Assembly (NCBI RefSeq): GCF_000014065.1
Contig: NC_008044.1
Coordinates: 2,875,501 to 2,939,500 of the forward strand
Length of the DNA: 64,000 nucleotides
From: Ruegeria sp. TM1040
Lineage (GTDB): Bacteria; Pseudomonadota; Alphaproteobacteria; Rhodobacterales; Rhodobacteraceae
Direction of reading: 5' to 3'
In this document: positions 8,272-16,347 of the stretch, one piece after another
How positions within the stretch are numbered: the first letter of the stretch is position 1
Layout: every line of letters begins with the position of its first letter
Made by a program: the position numbers and the translations under genes
Notes under the pieces: model-generated
Told to the model about the DNA's origin: nothing
Seen by the model: the letters and a program-made list of their open reading frames with translations, nothing else
Databases searched by the model: none

Positions 8272-10155
8272 TCAGAGGCGCGGCATCAACTCTGCAAGCG
8301 ACTTGAACCGGTCATAGGCTTTGTTTTCGGCTGCGCTCCACCCGGCCTCTGCAATGGCGCTGAGGCGCGGAAAGATCATGTGATTGCGCCGGGCCATTGT
8401 GGTCAGATGCTCACTCCAGACGCAGGCCTGCACACCTTTGAGCCGCCCCTGAAGCACTGGGTCGCCATTGTCGGCCTCAAACGCATAAGTCTTGTCGAGC
8501 GGGGTGAAACCCGCCCAGCTGGCGCCCGGTGCATACCACGCATCCGACAGCGCCATATCAAGGTAGTAGGCCTGCCCAGGCGTGCTGATGACGTCATAGC
8601 CTTCTTGCGCCAGCTCCGCGGTTTTCTCGATTGTGGTCCAGGCAAACAAAAGGCTGTGCTCGGGATCAAGACCACCGCCATGGGCCACCTCTTCCCAACC
8701 GCCAAGCTTGCGACCAAGCCCCGCCAGATAGGTCTGGATGTGACGCAGGAAATAAGCCTGCAATTGCGGCGTGTCCTTTAGACCCGTTTCGCGCATCATC
8801 GCCTGCGCTTTGGGCGATTGCATCCAAGCGCCCTCGGCCACCTCATCGCCCCCCACATGAACGACCTCAAACGGGAAGATCTCGCAGACCTCGGCCAAAA
8901 CGGTCTCGGCAAAGGTATAAGACTCCTCGATCGCCGGGTTGAGCGCGTTGTTGGCAAACCCCTGCACCGACCAGTAGCTCTCGGGCTCTTCGGGATCGAC
9001 CAGATCAGGCAACGCGCCCAGAACGCAAGCACAGTGACCGGGCACGTCGATCTCCGGCATTACTTCGATGCCGAACTGCGCGGCGTGTTTCACCACCTGA
9101 CGGGCCTCGTCCTGGGTGTAAAAACCGCTCTGCCCGGTCATGTCTGGGCCAAGCTGCGGCAAGACGGGCAGGTCCATGCCGGTATGTGCGGCGGTCTCAG
9201 TGAGCTGCGGATAGGCTTTGATCTCCAGCCGCCAGCCTTCATCGTCAGTCAGGTGCCAATGGAACCGGTTCATCTTGTGCCACGCCATGATGTCCACGTA
9301 GCGCAGAACCTGATCGAGCGGGTAAAACTGGCGCGAGACATCCAGATGCGCACCGCGCCAACCGTGGCGGGGGGCGTCCTCGATCTCTCCGCTGAGCGGC
9401 ACGCCATAGCGCTGAGGCTCAGCGTGGGCATGGGTGAGCATCTGCGCCAGCGACACCAGACCGTAAAACAGCCCCCGCCCGCTGCCGTGATGCAGGGTGG
9501 TTTTCCCTTCGTCCCAAGTGATACGATAGCCATCTGCGGGGAGTGTCTGATCCGGCGTAATGCAGAGCAGTGCCACGTCCTCCTTGGCGGTCAACACAAA
9601 CGGTGTCGGCGCAAGCGGATGCAAACGGCGAGTCAGCTCAGAGACGCGCGATACCAACTGCATCACCGCTGCGTCATCACTCTGAAGCGCGAGATGCACA
9701 GGGGCGGTCTCAGCCCAGTTCGAGATAGCGACACGCTTGGGTTCGGGCAGAATCCCGCATGTTAGAGCCGCATTTTGCACAGCTGTTGCGTGACCTTCCA
9801 CCACAGAGGCCTGCAAGTCCCCGGCAAATGCCAGCACGAGCGTGTCATCCTCCAAGAGGACTCCCGCTGATTTTGGCCCCTCATTGGAATGAAGCGCCGG
9901 ACGGGTGAGGCTATGCTCCGTGAACCGCCAAGTCTCTCCCGGTGCGAGCACGAATCCCTCGTCCGAGGCGTATTCGTGAAAGTTTGCCTGCCGCCGCACA
10001 AGCCGTGCCCCGGTGCAGTTCGAAGGCCGCAAACACCGCGTGAGCGTTGCGTAAACGAGGCGCGGGTTGGTCACGGGGGTTGTGCCACAATTGGTCAGCG
10101 CGAACTCCATCGCGCCTTCTTCGGCATGCCAGAGGCTATCGAGGTGAAAATGCAT
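8272..10155 (-). CDS. Beta-N-acetylhexosaminidase, glycoside hydrolase family 20
   Basis: A 627-residue GH20 enzyme that would release N-acetylglucosamine from imported chitobiose or short chito-oligosaccharides. The catalytic Asp-Glu pair is Asp437-Glu438 in VVHVGGDEV. Other family marks are HLDVSRQFYP, FHWHLTDDEGWRLEI and MPEIDVPGH. The N-terminal ~230 residues correspond to the carbohydrate-binding and GH20b-like regions. There is no signal peptide, so it should act in the cytoplasm after transport, as in the Vibrio chitobiose operon. It is the last gene of the transporter operon, 35 nt after the GNAT gene. Confidence 0.93.
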   Translation of the reverse strand: MHFHLDSLWHAEEGAMEFALTNCGTTPVTNPRLVYATLTRCLRPSNCTGARLVRRQANFHEYASDEGFVLAPGETWRFTEHSLTRPALHSNEGPKSAGVLLEDDTLVLAFAGDLQASVVEGHATAVQNAALTCGILPEPKRVAISNWAETAPVHLALQSDDAAVMQLVSRVSELTRRLHPLAPTPFVLTAKEDVALLCITPDQTLPADGYRITWDEGKTTLHHGSGRGLFYGLVSLAQMLTHAHAEPQRYGVPLSGEIEDAPRHGWRGAHLDVSRQFYPLDQVLRYVDIMAWHKMNRFHWHLTDDEGWRLEIKAYPQLTETAAHTGMDLPVLPQLGPDMTGQSGFYTQDEARQVVKHAAQFGIEVMPEIDVPGHCACVLGALPDLVDPEEPESYWSVQGFANNALNPAIEESYTFAETVLAEVCEIFPFEVVHVGGDEVAEGAWMQSPKAQAMMRETGLKDTPQLQAYFLRHIQTYLAGLGRKLGGWEEVAHGGGLDPEHSLLFAWTTIEKTAELAQEGYDVISTPGQAYYLDMALSDAWYAPGASWAGFTPLDKTYAFEADNGDPVLQGRLKGVQACVWSEHLTTMARRNHMIFPRLSAIAEAGWSAAENKAYDRFKSLAELMPRL

Positions 10156-10190
10156 TTGAACTGTCCTGTTGGGTCTATGTTCTGGAGCGT

Positions 10191-10646
10191 TCAGACGAGG
10201 GCATTGTCAAAGACACCGTCGTCTGAGTTCGGGATGACCACCGCGCCGCAGGCCTGTTCGTAAAAGGCCACCGGGCCTGCCTGACCGATGATGCCATAGG
10301 CAAACCCTTCGTCCCGAAGACGATGCAGCGCGGCCAGCAAGAGCGCCTTGCCGAGCCCCTTGCCACGGGCCTCCGGGTCGACGCCGGTCGGGCCAAAAAA
10401 GCCCCGGCAGGTGACGTCGAAACAGGCAAAGCCCAAAAGGCGTGATCCTTCGGTGGCAATCAGCACCCGCGAGGGCCGTGCAGCCAGTGCTACGGTACAT
10501 TCATCGACCCATTTAGAGCTGAAGTGCTGACCCACGAAGGCAAGGAGCACATGCGATTCAAACGGCAGCGCAGGGCGGATTTTGATGTCGGGTGCAAGAT
10601 CCGGCATCCGCGGAAGGCGATAGAGCGGCACCAACATGTCAGGCAT
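10191..10646 (-). CDS. GNAT-family N-acetyltransferase in the chitobiose operon
   Basis: A 151-residue acetyltransferase. The ATG at 10646 has a GGAGG site 6 nt upstream, and the coding region overlaps the end of the upstream ATPase gene by 8 nt. The acetyl-CoA pyrophosphate loop reads ARGKGLGKAL, followed by the C-terminal FYEQACG. The substrate is unknown. Its position between the transporter and the hexosaminidase makes an amino sugar or an oligosaccharide breakdown product a plausible acceptor, but that rests on context only. Confidence 0.8.
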   Translation of the reverse strand: MPDMLVPLYRLPRMPDLAPDIKIRPALPFESHVLLAFVGQHFSSKWVDECTVALAARPSRVLIATEGSRLLGFACFDVTCRGFFGPTGVDPEARGKGLGKALLLAALHRLRDEGFAYGIIGQAGPVAFYEQACGAVVIPNSDDGVFDNALV

Positions 10647-11568
10647 GGGCAACCTCCGCGTGTTCCGCGATCACATGACCGGGAGAGACCTCGCGAAAGG
10701 CCTGCACATCATGGGCGCTCTGTCCGCGGACCCGCCGCGCCTCGGCGGCAAAGCCCGCATCGCTGCCGGTAAGACGCAATTCCGGGTCGGGAACGGCAGC
10801 GCGCAGAAGTTTCGTATAGCCATGTTGCGGCGCACCGACGACCCGTGCTGTGGGGCCGCGCTCGACCACCTGGCCGCGAAACATCACCGCCGTGTCTTCG
10901 GCGAGATACTCGGCGGTGGCAATATCATGGGTGATATAGAGGAGCGACAGCCCGTGTTCGTCCTTCAGGCGCTGCATCAGACCAAGGATGGATTTTCGGA
11001 TCGACACATCGAGCATCGAGGTCGGCTCATCCGCCACGATCAGACGCGCCTTGACCGCCAGTGCGCGTGCGAAATTCACCCGCTGACGCTGCCCGCCGGA
11101 CAGTTCATGCGGGAACTTTGCGGGCGTCGAGACGGGATCCAGTTCCACATCCTCAAGGATCATGCGCAGGGCCGTTTCGGGGTCTGCGTCGGGCTGGTGC
11201 AGCGAGAGCGCGCGCAACAGGTGGTGACGGATCGTATGCGCGGGGTTAAGCGCCGAAAACGGATCCTGAAACACCATCTGAACCGCTTGCCGGTAGCGCA
11301 TCTGATCCGCGCGTGTGGTCAGCTCGGCGATATCTTGGCCCTCAAAGAGGATCCGCCCTGAGGTTGGCGTGTGATGCCCCACGATCATCCGACCCACGGT
11401 GCTTTTGCCCGAACCGCTCTCCCCGACCAGCGCCAGCGCACGGCCCGGCATCAGATCAAGCGAGACATTGCGCAGGGCATTCACTTGGGTTGCGCGGCCA
11501 AAGGCGGGGCGCAGGGTAAAGGTCTTGCTGAGGTTCTCGAGGCTCAGAATAGGCGTCTCAGACAGCAT
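10639..11568 (-). CDS. ABC transporter ATPase, OppF/DppF type (chitobiose importer)
   Basis: A 309-residue ATPase of an oligopeptide-type importer. It has Walker A (GESGSGKST), the signature LSGGQRQR and Walker B (LIVADEPTS). The ATG at 11568 has an AAGGAG site and overlaps the upstream ATPase by 11 nt. Oligopeptide-type ABC systems also carry sugars, and the linked CBP-like binding protein and GH20 enzyme indicate (GlcNAc)n. The C-terminal ~50 residues past the usual oligopeptide/dipeptide domain look poorly conserved. Confidence 0.9.
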   Translation of the reverse strand: MLSETPILSLENLSKTFTLRPAFGRATQVNALRNVSLDLMPGRALALVGESGSGKSTVGRMIVGHHTPTSGRILFEGQDIAELTTRADQMRYRQAVQMVFQDPFSALNPAHTIRHHLLRALSLHQPDADPETALRMILEDVELDPVSTPAKFPHELSGGQRQRVNFARALAVKARLIVADEPTSMLDVSIRKSILGLMQRLKDEHGLSLLYITHDIATAEYLAEDTAVMFRGQVVERGPTARVVGAPQHGYTKLLRAAVPDPELRLTGSDAGFAAEARRVRGQSAHDVQAFREVSPGHVIAEHAEVAHA

Positions 11569-12370
11569 GGCGCGCTCCTTCCGGGCGTTTGGCGAGGATC
11601 GGCATCGCCTCCCACAGGCTGCGGGTGTAGTCGTGGCTTGGGTTGGTCACGATCTGCGCGGCGGTGCCGATCTCGACGATCTCGCCCGCGCGCATGATGC
11701 CGATGCGATCCGAGATCTGCGCCATCAGGGCGATGTCGTGGGTGATGAACAGAACCGAGAACCCAAGCTTGTCCTTGAGGCGCAGCACCTCTTGCAGGAT
11801 CTCCCGCTGCACCACCACGTCAAGCGCCGTCGTTGGCTCATCCATGATAATAAGCTTGGGCTGCAAGGTGAGCGCCAGCGCAAGCGCCACCCGCTGCCGC
11901 ATCCCGCCCGACAGCTGATGCGGGTGGGCGTGCATGCGGTCTGCGGGGATACCGACCATTTCCAGCATGTCGGCGGTACGCGCCATGGCGTCTGCCTTGG
12001 TGATCGTCCCATGCGCGCGCAGCATGTCGTAGAACTGACGAAAGATCGTCATCACCGGGCTCAGAGAGTTCATCGCGCTCTGGAACACCATGGAGACCTC
12101 CGACCAGCGCCAGGCACGCAAATCCTTGTCAGAGAAAGACAGGACATCGCGCCCCTCAAAGAGGATGCGCCCCCGGCGCACCAAAGCCGGCGGTTTGTGC
12201 AAACGCATCAGCGCATAGGCCACCGTGCTCTTGCCACAGCCGGACTCGCCCGCAAGACCAAGGATCTCATTGGGCTGGATCTCAAAAGAGATGTCCCGAA
12301 CGGCGGTAAAAGGCGCGCCTGCAGTCAGATAATCGACCCGCAGGCCCTCGACGGAAAGAAGGGCGCTCAT
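11558..12370 (-). CDS. ABC transporter ATPase, OppD/DppD type (chitobiose importer)
   Basis: A 270-residue ATPase. The start is the ATG at 12370 (MSALLSVEGLRVDY), which overlaps the stop of the upstream permease as ATGA; the open frame extends further upstream but only inside the permease gene. Walker A is GESGCGKST, the signature LSGGMRQRVALA and Walker B LIIMDEPTT. It would pair with the downstream OppF-type ATPase as the heterodimeric motor of the importer. Confidence 0.9.
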   Translation of the reverse strand: MSALLSVEGLRVDYLTAGAPFTAVRDISFEIQPNEILGLAGESGCGKSTVAYALMRLHKPPALVRRGRILFEGRDVLSFSDKDLRAWRWSEVSMVFQSAMNSLSPVMTIFRQFYDMLRAHGTITKADAMARTADMLEMVGIPADRMHAHPHQLSGGMRQRVALALALTLQPKLIIMDEPTTALDVVVQREILQEVLRLKDKLGFSVLFITHDIALMAQISDRIGIMRAGEIVEIGTAAQIVTNPSHDYTRSLWEAMPILAKRPEGARHAV

Positions 12371-13275
12371 TGCTCGGCCTCCTGCATGCGTTGGCGCAGC
12401 AAGCGCTTTTCGATCCGCAGCGCCTTGGCGACATTGCCAAGGGTGCGCATCCGGGGGTTTGCGATCTCGTCCACGCCGAAGTTCATCAGCGACAGGCCGA
12501 CACCGATCAGCACGATCGCCGCACAAGGGGCCAGAACCTCCCACCATGCGCCAACCATGATCGCCGAAGCGGTCTGCGCATTATAAAGCATGGTGCCCCA
12601 CGACAGGGCCAAGGGGCTGCCAAGGCCGAGGAATTCAAGCGTGGCCTCGGTGATGATGGTGAAAATGACGGAGCCGATAAAGTTGAACCCTATGATCGAC
12701 AGCAGGTTCGGCAGCATCTCGACAAGGATCATCCGCCACGTAGGCTCTCCGATCATCGCGGAGGCCTGAATAAAGTCGCGGGTCTTGAGCGACATCGCCT
12801 GTGCACGGGTGACGCGTGCGCCCCAGGCCCAGGAGGTCAGACCGATAATAAGCGCGATCGCCCAGGGTCCGACCTGACCGAGGAAAGCGGCCAGAACCAG
12901 CAGGAGCGGCAGTTGTGGCAGCACCAGAACCACATTGGTAAAGAAGTTGAGGATATCATCCACAAGGCCGCCAAAATAGGCAGCGGTGATGCCGATGAAG
13001 GTGCCAATCGCGGTCACGATCAGGCCGGCAACAATCCCCACCATCAGCGAGGTACGCGTGCCCCAGACCAACTGGCTGAACACGTCGCGCCCCATGCGGG
13101 TGGTCCCGAGCCAGTGTTCGACCGAGGGCGGCTGATGCGGACGGCCCACGCGGGCAATGGGATCAAACGGTGCGATCAGGGGCGCGGCAATCGCAATCGC
13201 CACATAGATCAGCACGATGGTGAGCCCGATAGCGGCCTTGCGATTGCGCAGAAAGGTACGAAGGAGATCTGACAT
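12367..13275 (-). CDS. ABC transporter permease, DppC type (chitobiose importer)
   Basis: An inner-membrane permease of 302 residues. A first membrane helix (about 13-35) is followed by a short periplasmic region with the DppC hallmark HWLGTTRMGRDVFSQLVWG. Five further hydrophobic segments follow. The cytoplasmic coupling loop reads RAQAMSLKTRDFIQASAMIG. Its start overlaps the DppB-type stop by one base (TGATG), consistent with tight coupling of the two permease subunits. Confidence 0.9.
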   Translation of the reverse strand: MSDLLRTFLRNRKAAIGLTIVLIYVAIAIAAPLIAPFDPIARVGRPHQPPSVEHWLGTTRMGRDVFSQLVWGTRTSLMVGIVAGLIVTAIGTFIGITAAYFGGLVDDILNFFTNVVLVLPQLPLLLVLAAFLGQVGPWAIALIIGLTSWAWGARVTRAQAMSLKTRDFIQASAMIGEPTWRMILVEMLPNLLSIIGFNFIGSVIFTIITEATLEFLGLGSPLALSWGTMLYNAQTASAIMVGAWWEVLAPCAAIVLIGVGLSLMNFGVDEIANPRMRTLGNVAKALRIEKRLLRQRMQEAEQ

Positions 13276-14252
13276 CAGGCCCTCTTCAGTCGGGGGTCAA
13301 GGAAGACGTAGGCCAGGTCCACCGCGAGGTTCGCGAGCAGCATGGCAAGTGTCATGATGAGAAGCTGGCCCTGGATCAGCGGGAAATCCCGCCCCACGAT
13401 GCCGAGGTACAAAAGGTTGCCGACACCCGGATAGTTGAACACCACCTCGGTAATGAGCGAGCCACCAAAGAGTGCCCCGAAACTAAGCGCCAGCGCGGTG
13501 ACGGATGGCAGCAGTGCGTTGCGAGCGGCATAGGCATAGCGCACGCGCGCATCGCTCAGCCCCTTGGCTTCGGCCATGGCGAGGTAGTCCTCGCCCAGTT
13601 GCCCGATCATGTTGTTGCGCATGGTGATGAGGTAGCCGCCGATCAGCACCACGCTCAGCGTCACCACCGGCAAAAAACCGTGATATGCCACGGATGAGAT
13701 GAACTCCCAGCTCCAACTTGGGTCGAGCTTGGGATCAAAGGCGTAGGAGGTCGGGAAGAAGCGGTTGCGCACCGCAAGGAAATAAAGCCCGCAGAGCGCG
13801 ACGACCACGGCCGGAACCGACTGCAGCGCAAGCGCGGTGGGTGAGGCGATCACATCCGTAAGCTGCCCGCGCCGCCAGGCTGCCAGCACGCCCAGAAGGG
13901 TGCCTACGGAAAAGGAAATCAACAACGCCGCCCCCGTCAGGAACAGGGTCCACGGCAACGCCTGCGTCAGCACATCGGCAACCGGCATCGGGTAGAACTT
14001 GATCGACAACCCAAAGTCCCAGGTGAAGATCGAGCCAAGATAGGCAAAATACTGTTCGTGCAACGGTGCATCGATGAACCCGAAGGTGGCCATCAGCGCC
14101 TCGCGCGCTTCGGGTGCGATCATGCCACCGGAGTTCGCCAGCATGATATCCGCCGGGTTGCCGGGCAACAGGCGCGGGATCATGAAGTTGAAGGTCGCGG
14201 CCACCAGAAAGGCAACGGCATAAAAGCCGAGCCGCTTCAAAAGAAAACGCAT
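13275..14252 (-). CDS. ABC transporter permease, DppB type (chitobiose importer)
   Basis: An inner-membrane permease of 325 residues. The start chosen is the ATG at 14252 (MRFLLKRLGF), the usual N-terminus for DppB-type proteins; the frame extends 19 codons further up without family-like sequence. Six membrane segments are visible, and the coupling loop reads EDYLAMAEAKGLSD. It lies 88 nt after the binding-protein gene with a strong hairpin between, the usual way such operons produce more receptor than permease. Confidence 0.9.
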   Translation of the reverse strand: MRFLLKRLGFYAVAFLVAATFNFMIPRLLPGNPADIMLANSGGMIAPEAREALMATFGFIDAPLHEQYFAYLGSIFTWDFGLSIKFYPMPVADVLTQALPWTLFLTGAALLISFSVGTLLGVLAAWRRGQLTDVIASPTALALQSVPAVVVALCGLYFLAVRNRFFPTSYAFDPKLDPSWSWEFISSVAYHGFLPVVTLSVVLIGGYLITMRNNMIGQLGEDYLAMAEAKGLSDARVRYAYAARNALLPSVTALALSFGALFGGSLITEVVFNYPGVGNLLYLGIVGRDFPLIQGQLLIMTLAMLLANLAVDLAYVFLDPRLKRA

Positions 14253-14296
14253 CAGGTCAAACCATCTGTCGGGAGGGGAGTGTGGGGCGCCAAAAG

Positions 14297-14325
14297 CGGG
14301 ACCACTCATCAGATGAGCGGTCCCG
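14297..14325 (-). repeat. Intercistronic hairpin after the chitobiose-binding-protein gene
   Basis: CGGGACC-A-CTCAT pairs with ATGAG-C-GGTCCCG, 12 base pairs with one internal mismatch and a 3-nt loop. It lies 16 nt after the binding-protein stop and before the permease genes. Such hairpins usually stabilise the 5' segment and reduce read-through, giving excess binding protein. Confidence 0.6.
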
Positions 14326-14340
14326 AAGGTCGGGGAGGAA

Positions 14341-15996
14341 TTACTCGACCGGGCGCAGGTTCAGGAGGTGGATCAGACGGGCCGGGTTGGTTTTGTGAAC
14401 CACCGGGTTGGCCACCGGGTTGTCAGCGTTGAAGAAGCCTTCGAAACGCTTGGTGTTGTACTGATACCAGCGCGGGTTGTTGAACACATAGGCCAGCGGC
14501 ATGTCTTCACCGACGATCTCTTGTACATCGGACATGATCGCCATCTGCTTGTCGGTGTCGCTGGTCTGGGTGAAGGCATCCAGAAGGTCGCTCAGCTCTT
14601 CGTTGTAGTACCGCGACGCGGCAAAACGCGACTTGGCCTGATTAATCTCGTGGAGCGAGTCCAGATACTGGTTGAAGGGGGTCGCACCAACACGAACCGA
14701 GTTGATCGCCATGTCATAGTCGCCCTTGATCAGCTTTTCGGTCCAGATCGCGGATTCAGGTGTTGAGACATTGGCCTTGATCCCGGCTGCATTCAGGCCC
14801 TCGACCGCGATCTGGCTGCTGTTGACCCAGTCGGTCCAGCCGTTGGGCACGATGACTTCAATGTCGATCTGCTCACCGCTTGGGGTTTCCACAAAGCCGT
14901 CACCGTCAATGTCCTTGAACCCGGCCTCGGCCAGCTGTGCCTTGGCGCCCTCGATGTCATATTGGGTAAACGCGCCAAATTTGTCCTCGACTTCGGGGTT
15001 GTTCCACGCGTGATAAGCGCGGCCCAGACCAGAGGGATACTGGTTGATCGTCGGATAGCCATAGCCTGCAATTTCCACCATCGCTTCGCGGTCGAAGGCC
15101 ATCGACACCGCGCGGCGGAAGGCGACGTTGTTCACGGCTTCTTTGTCGCCGGCTTCTTTGGCCTCGAAGTTCATGTAGAACGCCACGAGAGAGCCTGCGG
15201 GCAGCCAATAGCTGTGATGCTCGGGGTCCTTGGCGACAAAGGTGTTGTCGATGTCGGGCAGGAAGGACCCCATCCAGTCCAGTTCGCCATTCGCGGCCGC
15301 TGCCAGCGCCTGATCGTTGTTGGCGATCTGCGGGAAACGCATGCAGTCGACCTTGAGGCTCTCAGCGTCCCAGTAATTGTTGTTGCGGCACTGGATGTAT
15401 TCCTGCGGCGTGAAACGGCGGATCTCTGTCAGCGGACCGGACCCCACGGGATCAGGGTTGGTAAAGGTCACGGGATCGGAGACGTTGCTCCAGACGTGTT
15501 CGGGGACGATTGGCACACGCACGATCTGGTACATGGCCTGGCTTGAAGGGGTGGAGAGGTTGAACTTCACCGTCATCTCGTCGAGTTTCTCGACACCAGA
15601 GAGCATCTGCGCCATGCCGACGCTGTCGAGGGCCGGATCGCTCAGCGCCAGATCAAAGGATTTGACCACATCATCGGCGGTGAATGCTTCGCCATCGGAC
15701 CACTGAACGCCATCGCGCAGGGTCACGGTGATGGAACTCAGATCATCGGAATACTCAAATGCGGTCGCCAGACGGTAGATCGGCTTGCCGCCGTCGAGCG
15801 CGTTGAAAATGATCAGCGGCTCGTACATGAAATGCATGACGGACGGCGCCGCGGTGGTCTGGTTGAACGGGTTGAAGTTCTCCACCCAAGCGGTGACCTG
15901 TTCCGGCAACGCGCTCAGCACGGTTTCCTCTGCCTGTGCGGCAGTGGTCCAGAGCGCAACCGAGGCCAAGAGCCCGGCGGTAGCAGTGAATTTCAT
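14341..15996 (-). CDS. Chitin-oligosaccharide binding protein (CBP-like, SBP family 5)
   Basis: A periplasmic receptor of 551 residues with a signal peptide cleaved near TTAAQA (about residue 22). It belongs to the oligopeptide-type binding proteins, but its motifs match the Vibrio chitin oligosaccharide binding protein closely from memory: ENFNPF, YEPLIIFN, the stretch beginning YIQCRNNNYW, and RFPQIANNDQ. PNGWTDW contains Trp387 and Asp389, in the place of the Trp/Asp pair that contacts the sugar in Vibrio CBP. It is the first gene of the transporter operon and is divergent from the ChiS-like kinase. In Vibrio the unliganded CBP holds ChiS in check; the same partnership is inferred here. 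Confidence 0.88.
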   Translation of the reverse strand: MKFTATAGLLASVALWTTAAQAEETVLSALPEQVTAWVENFNPFNQTTAAPSVMHFMYEPLIIFNALDGGKPIYRLATAFEYSDDLSSITVTLRDGVQWSDGEAFTADDVVKSFDLALSDPALDSVGMAQMLSGVEKLDEMTVKFNLSTPSSQAMYQIVRVPIVPEHVWSNVSDPVTFTNPDPVGSGPLTEIRRFTPQEYIQCRNNNYWDAESLKVDCMRFPQIANNDQALAAAANGELDWMGSFLPDIDNTFVAKDPEHHSYWLPAGSLVAFYMNFEAKEAGDKEAVNNVAFRRAVSMAFDREAMVEIAGYGYPTINQYPSGLGRAYHAWNNPEVEDKFGAFTQYDIEGAKAQLAEAGFKDIDGDGFVETPSGEQIDIEVIVPNGWTDWVNSSQIAVEGLNAAGIKANVSTPESAIWTEKLIKGDYDMAINSVRVGATPFNQYLDSLHEINQAKSRFAASRYYNEELSDLLDAFTQTSDTDKQMAIMSDVQEIVGEDMPLAYVFNNPRWYQYNTKRFEGFFNADNPVANPVVHKTNPARLIHLLNLRPVE

Positions 15997-16347
15997 GTTG
16001 TGTCTCCCTGTGATGACGGGTTTTCCCGCCTCGTGTCATTCCCCGTTCCCGCCCGGTGAAGGGCGCCCACGGAGCAAACCATGGGGGGCATTTGATCTCC
16101 TCACCAAACGCCGGGGATGTTCCACAATGAAGTCCGCGCTGCCCTCACAATGGTACCCGAAAAATCGGAAATATCGTCAAAACGCTGCGCACGCCGTTTT
16201 GACGTATCGCAATAGACAAGTCATTCCAAACTGTTAGAGACCCTTCTAGAGATTTATGCCTGCGCCGGGTTCTGTCCTCTCCCCTTGCCTCAGGTGAGGC
16301 TAGACCGCAGGATCGCGCAGATTGCTACCAAAAGAACCGGAGCCACC
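15997..16347. promoter_or_regulatory. Divergent promoter region of the CBP operon and chiS-like gene
   Basis: About 350 bp without a supported gene. The part from about 16120 to 16260 is clearly richer in A+T than its surroundings and holds the long palindrome at 16175-16204. The CBP ribosome binding site (AGGGAGA) is just upstream of 15996. I see no other coding potential; the in-frame TTG at 16285 is not needed as a start for the kinase. Confidence 0.6.
16175..16204. promoter_or_regulatory. Perfect 10-bp palindrome, candidate operator for the ChiS-like regulator
   Basis: CGTCAAAACG (16175-16184) and CGTTTTGACG (16195-16204) are exact inverted copies separated by 10 bp, so the half-site centres are 20 bp (two helical turns) apart. 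It lies 179 bp upstream of the CBP start and 144 bp upstream of the kinase start. The symmetry is seen directly; assignment to the ChiS-like protein is inferred from position. Confidence 0.6.

Noticed and set aside
16285-16347. TTG start adding 21 residues to the ChiS-like kinase
   Set aside because: No ribosome binding site precedes it, and the GTG at 16348 has a well-spaced GGAG and a sensible start before the first membrane segment.
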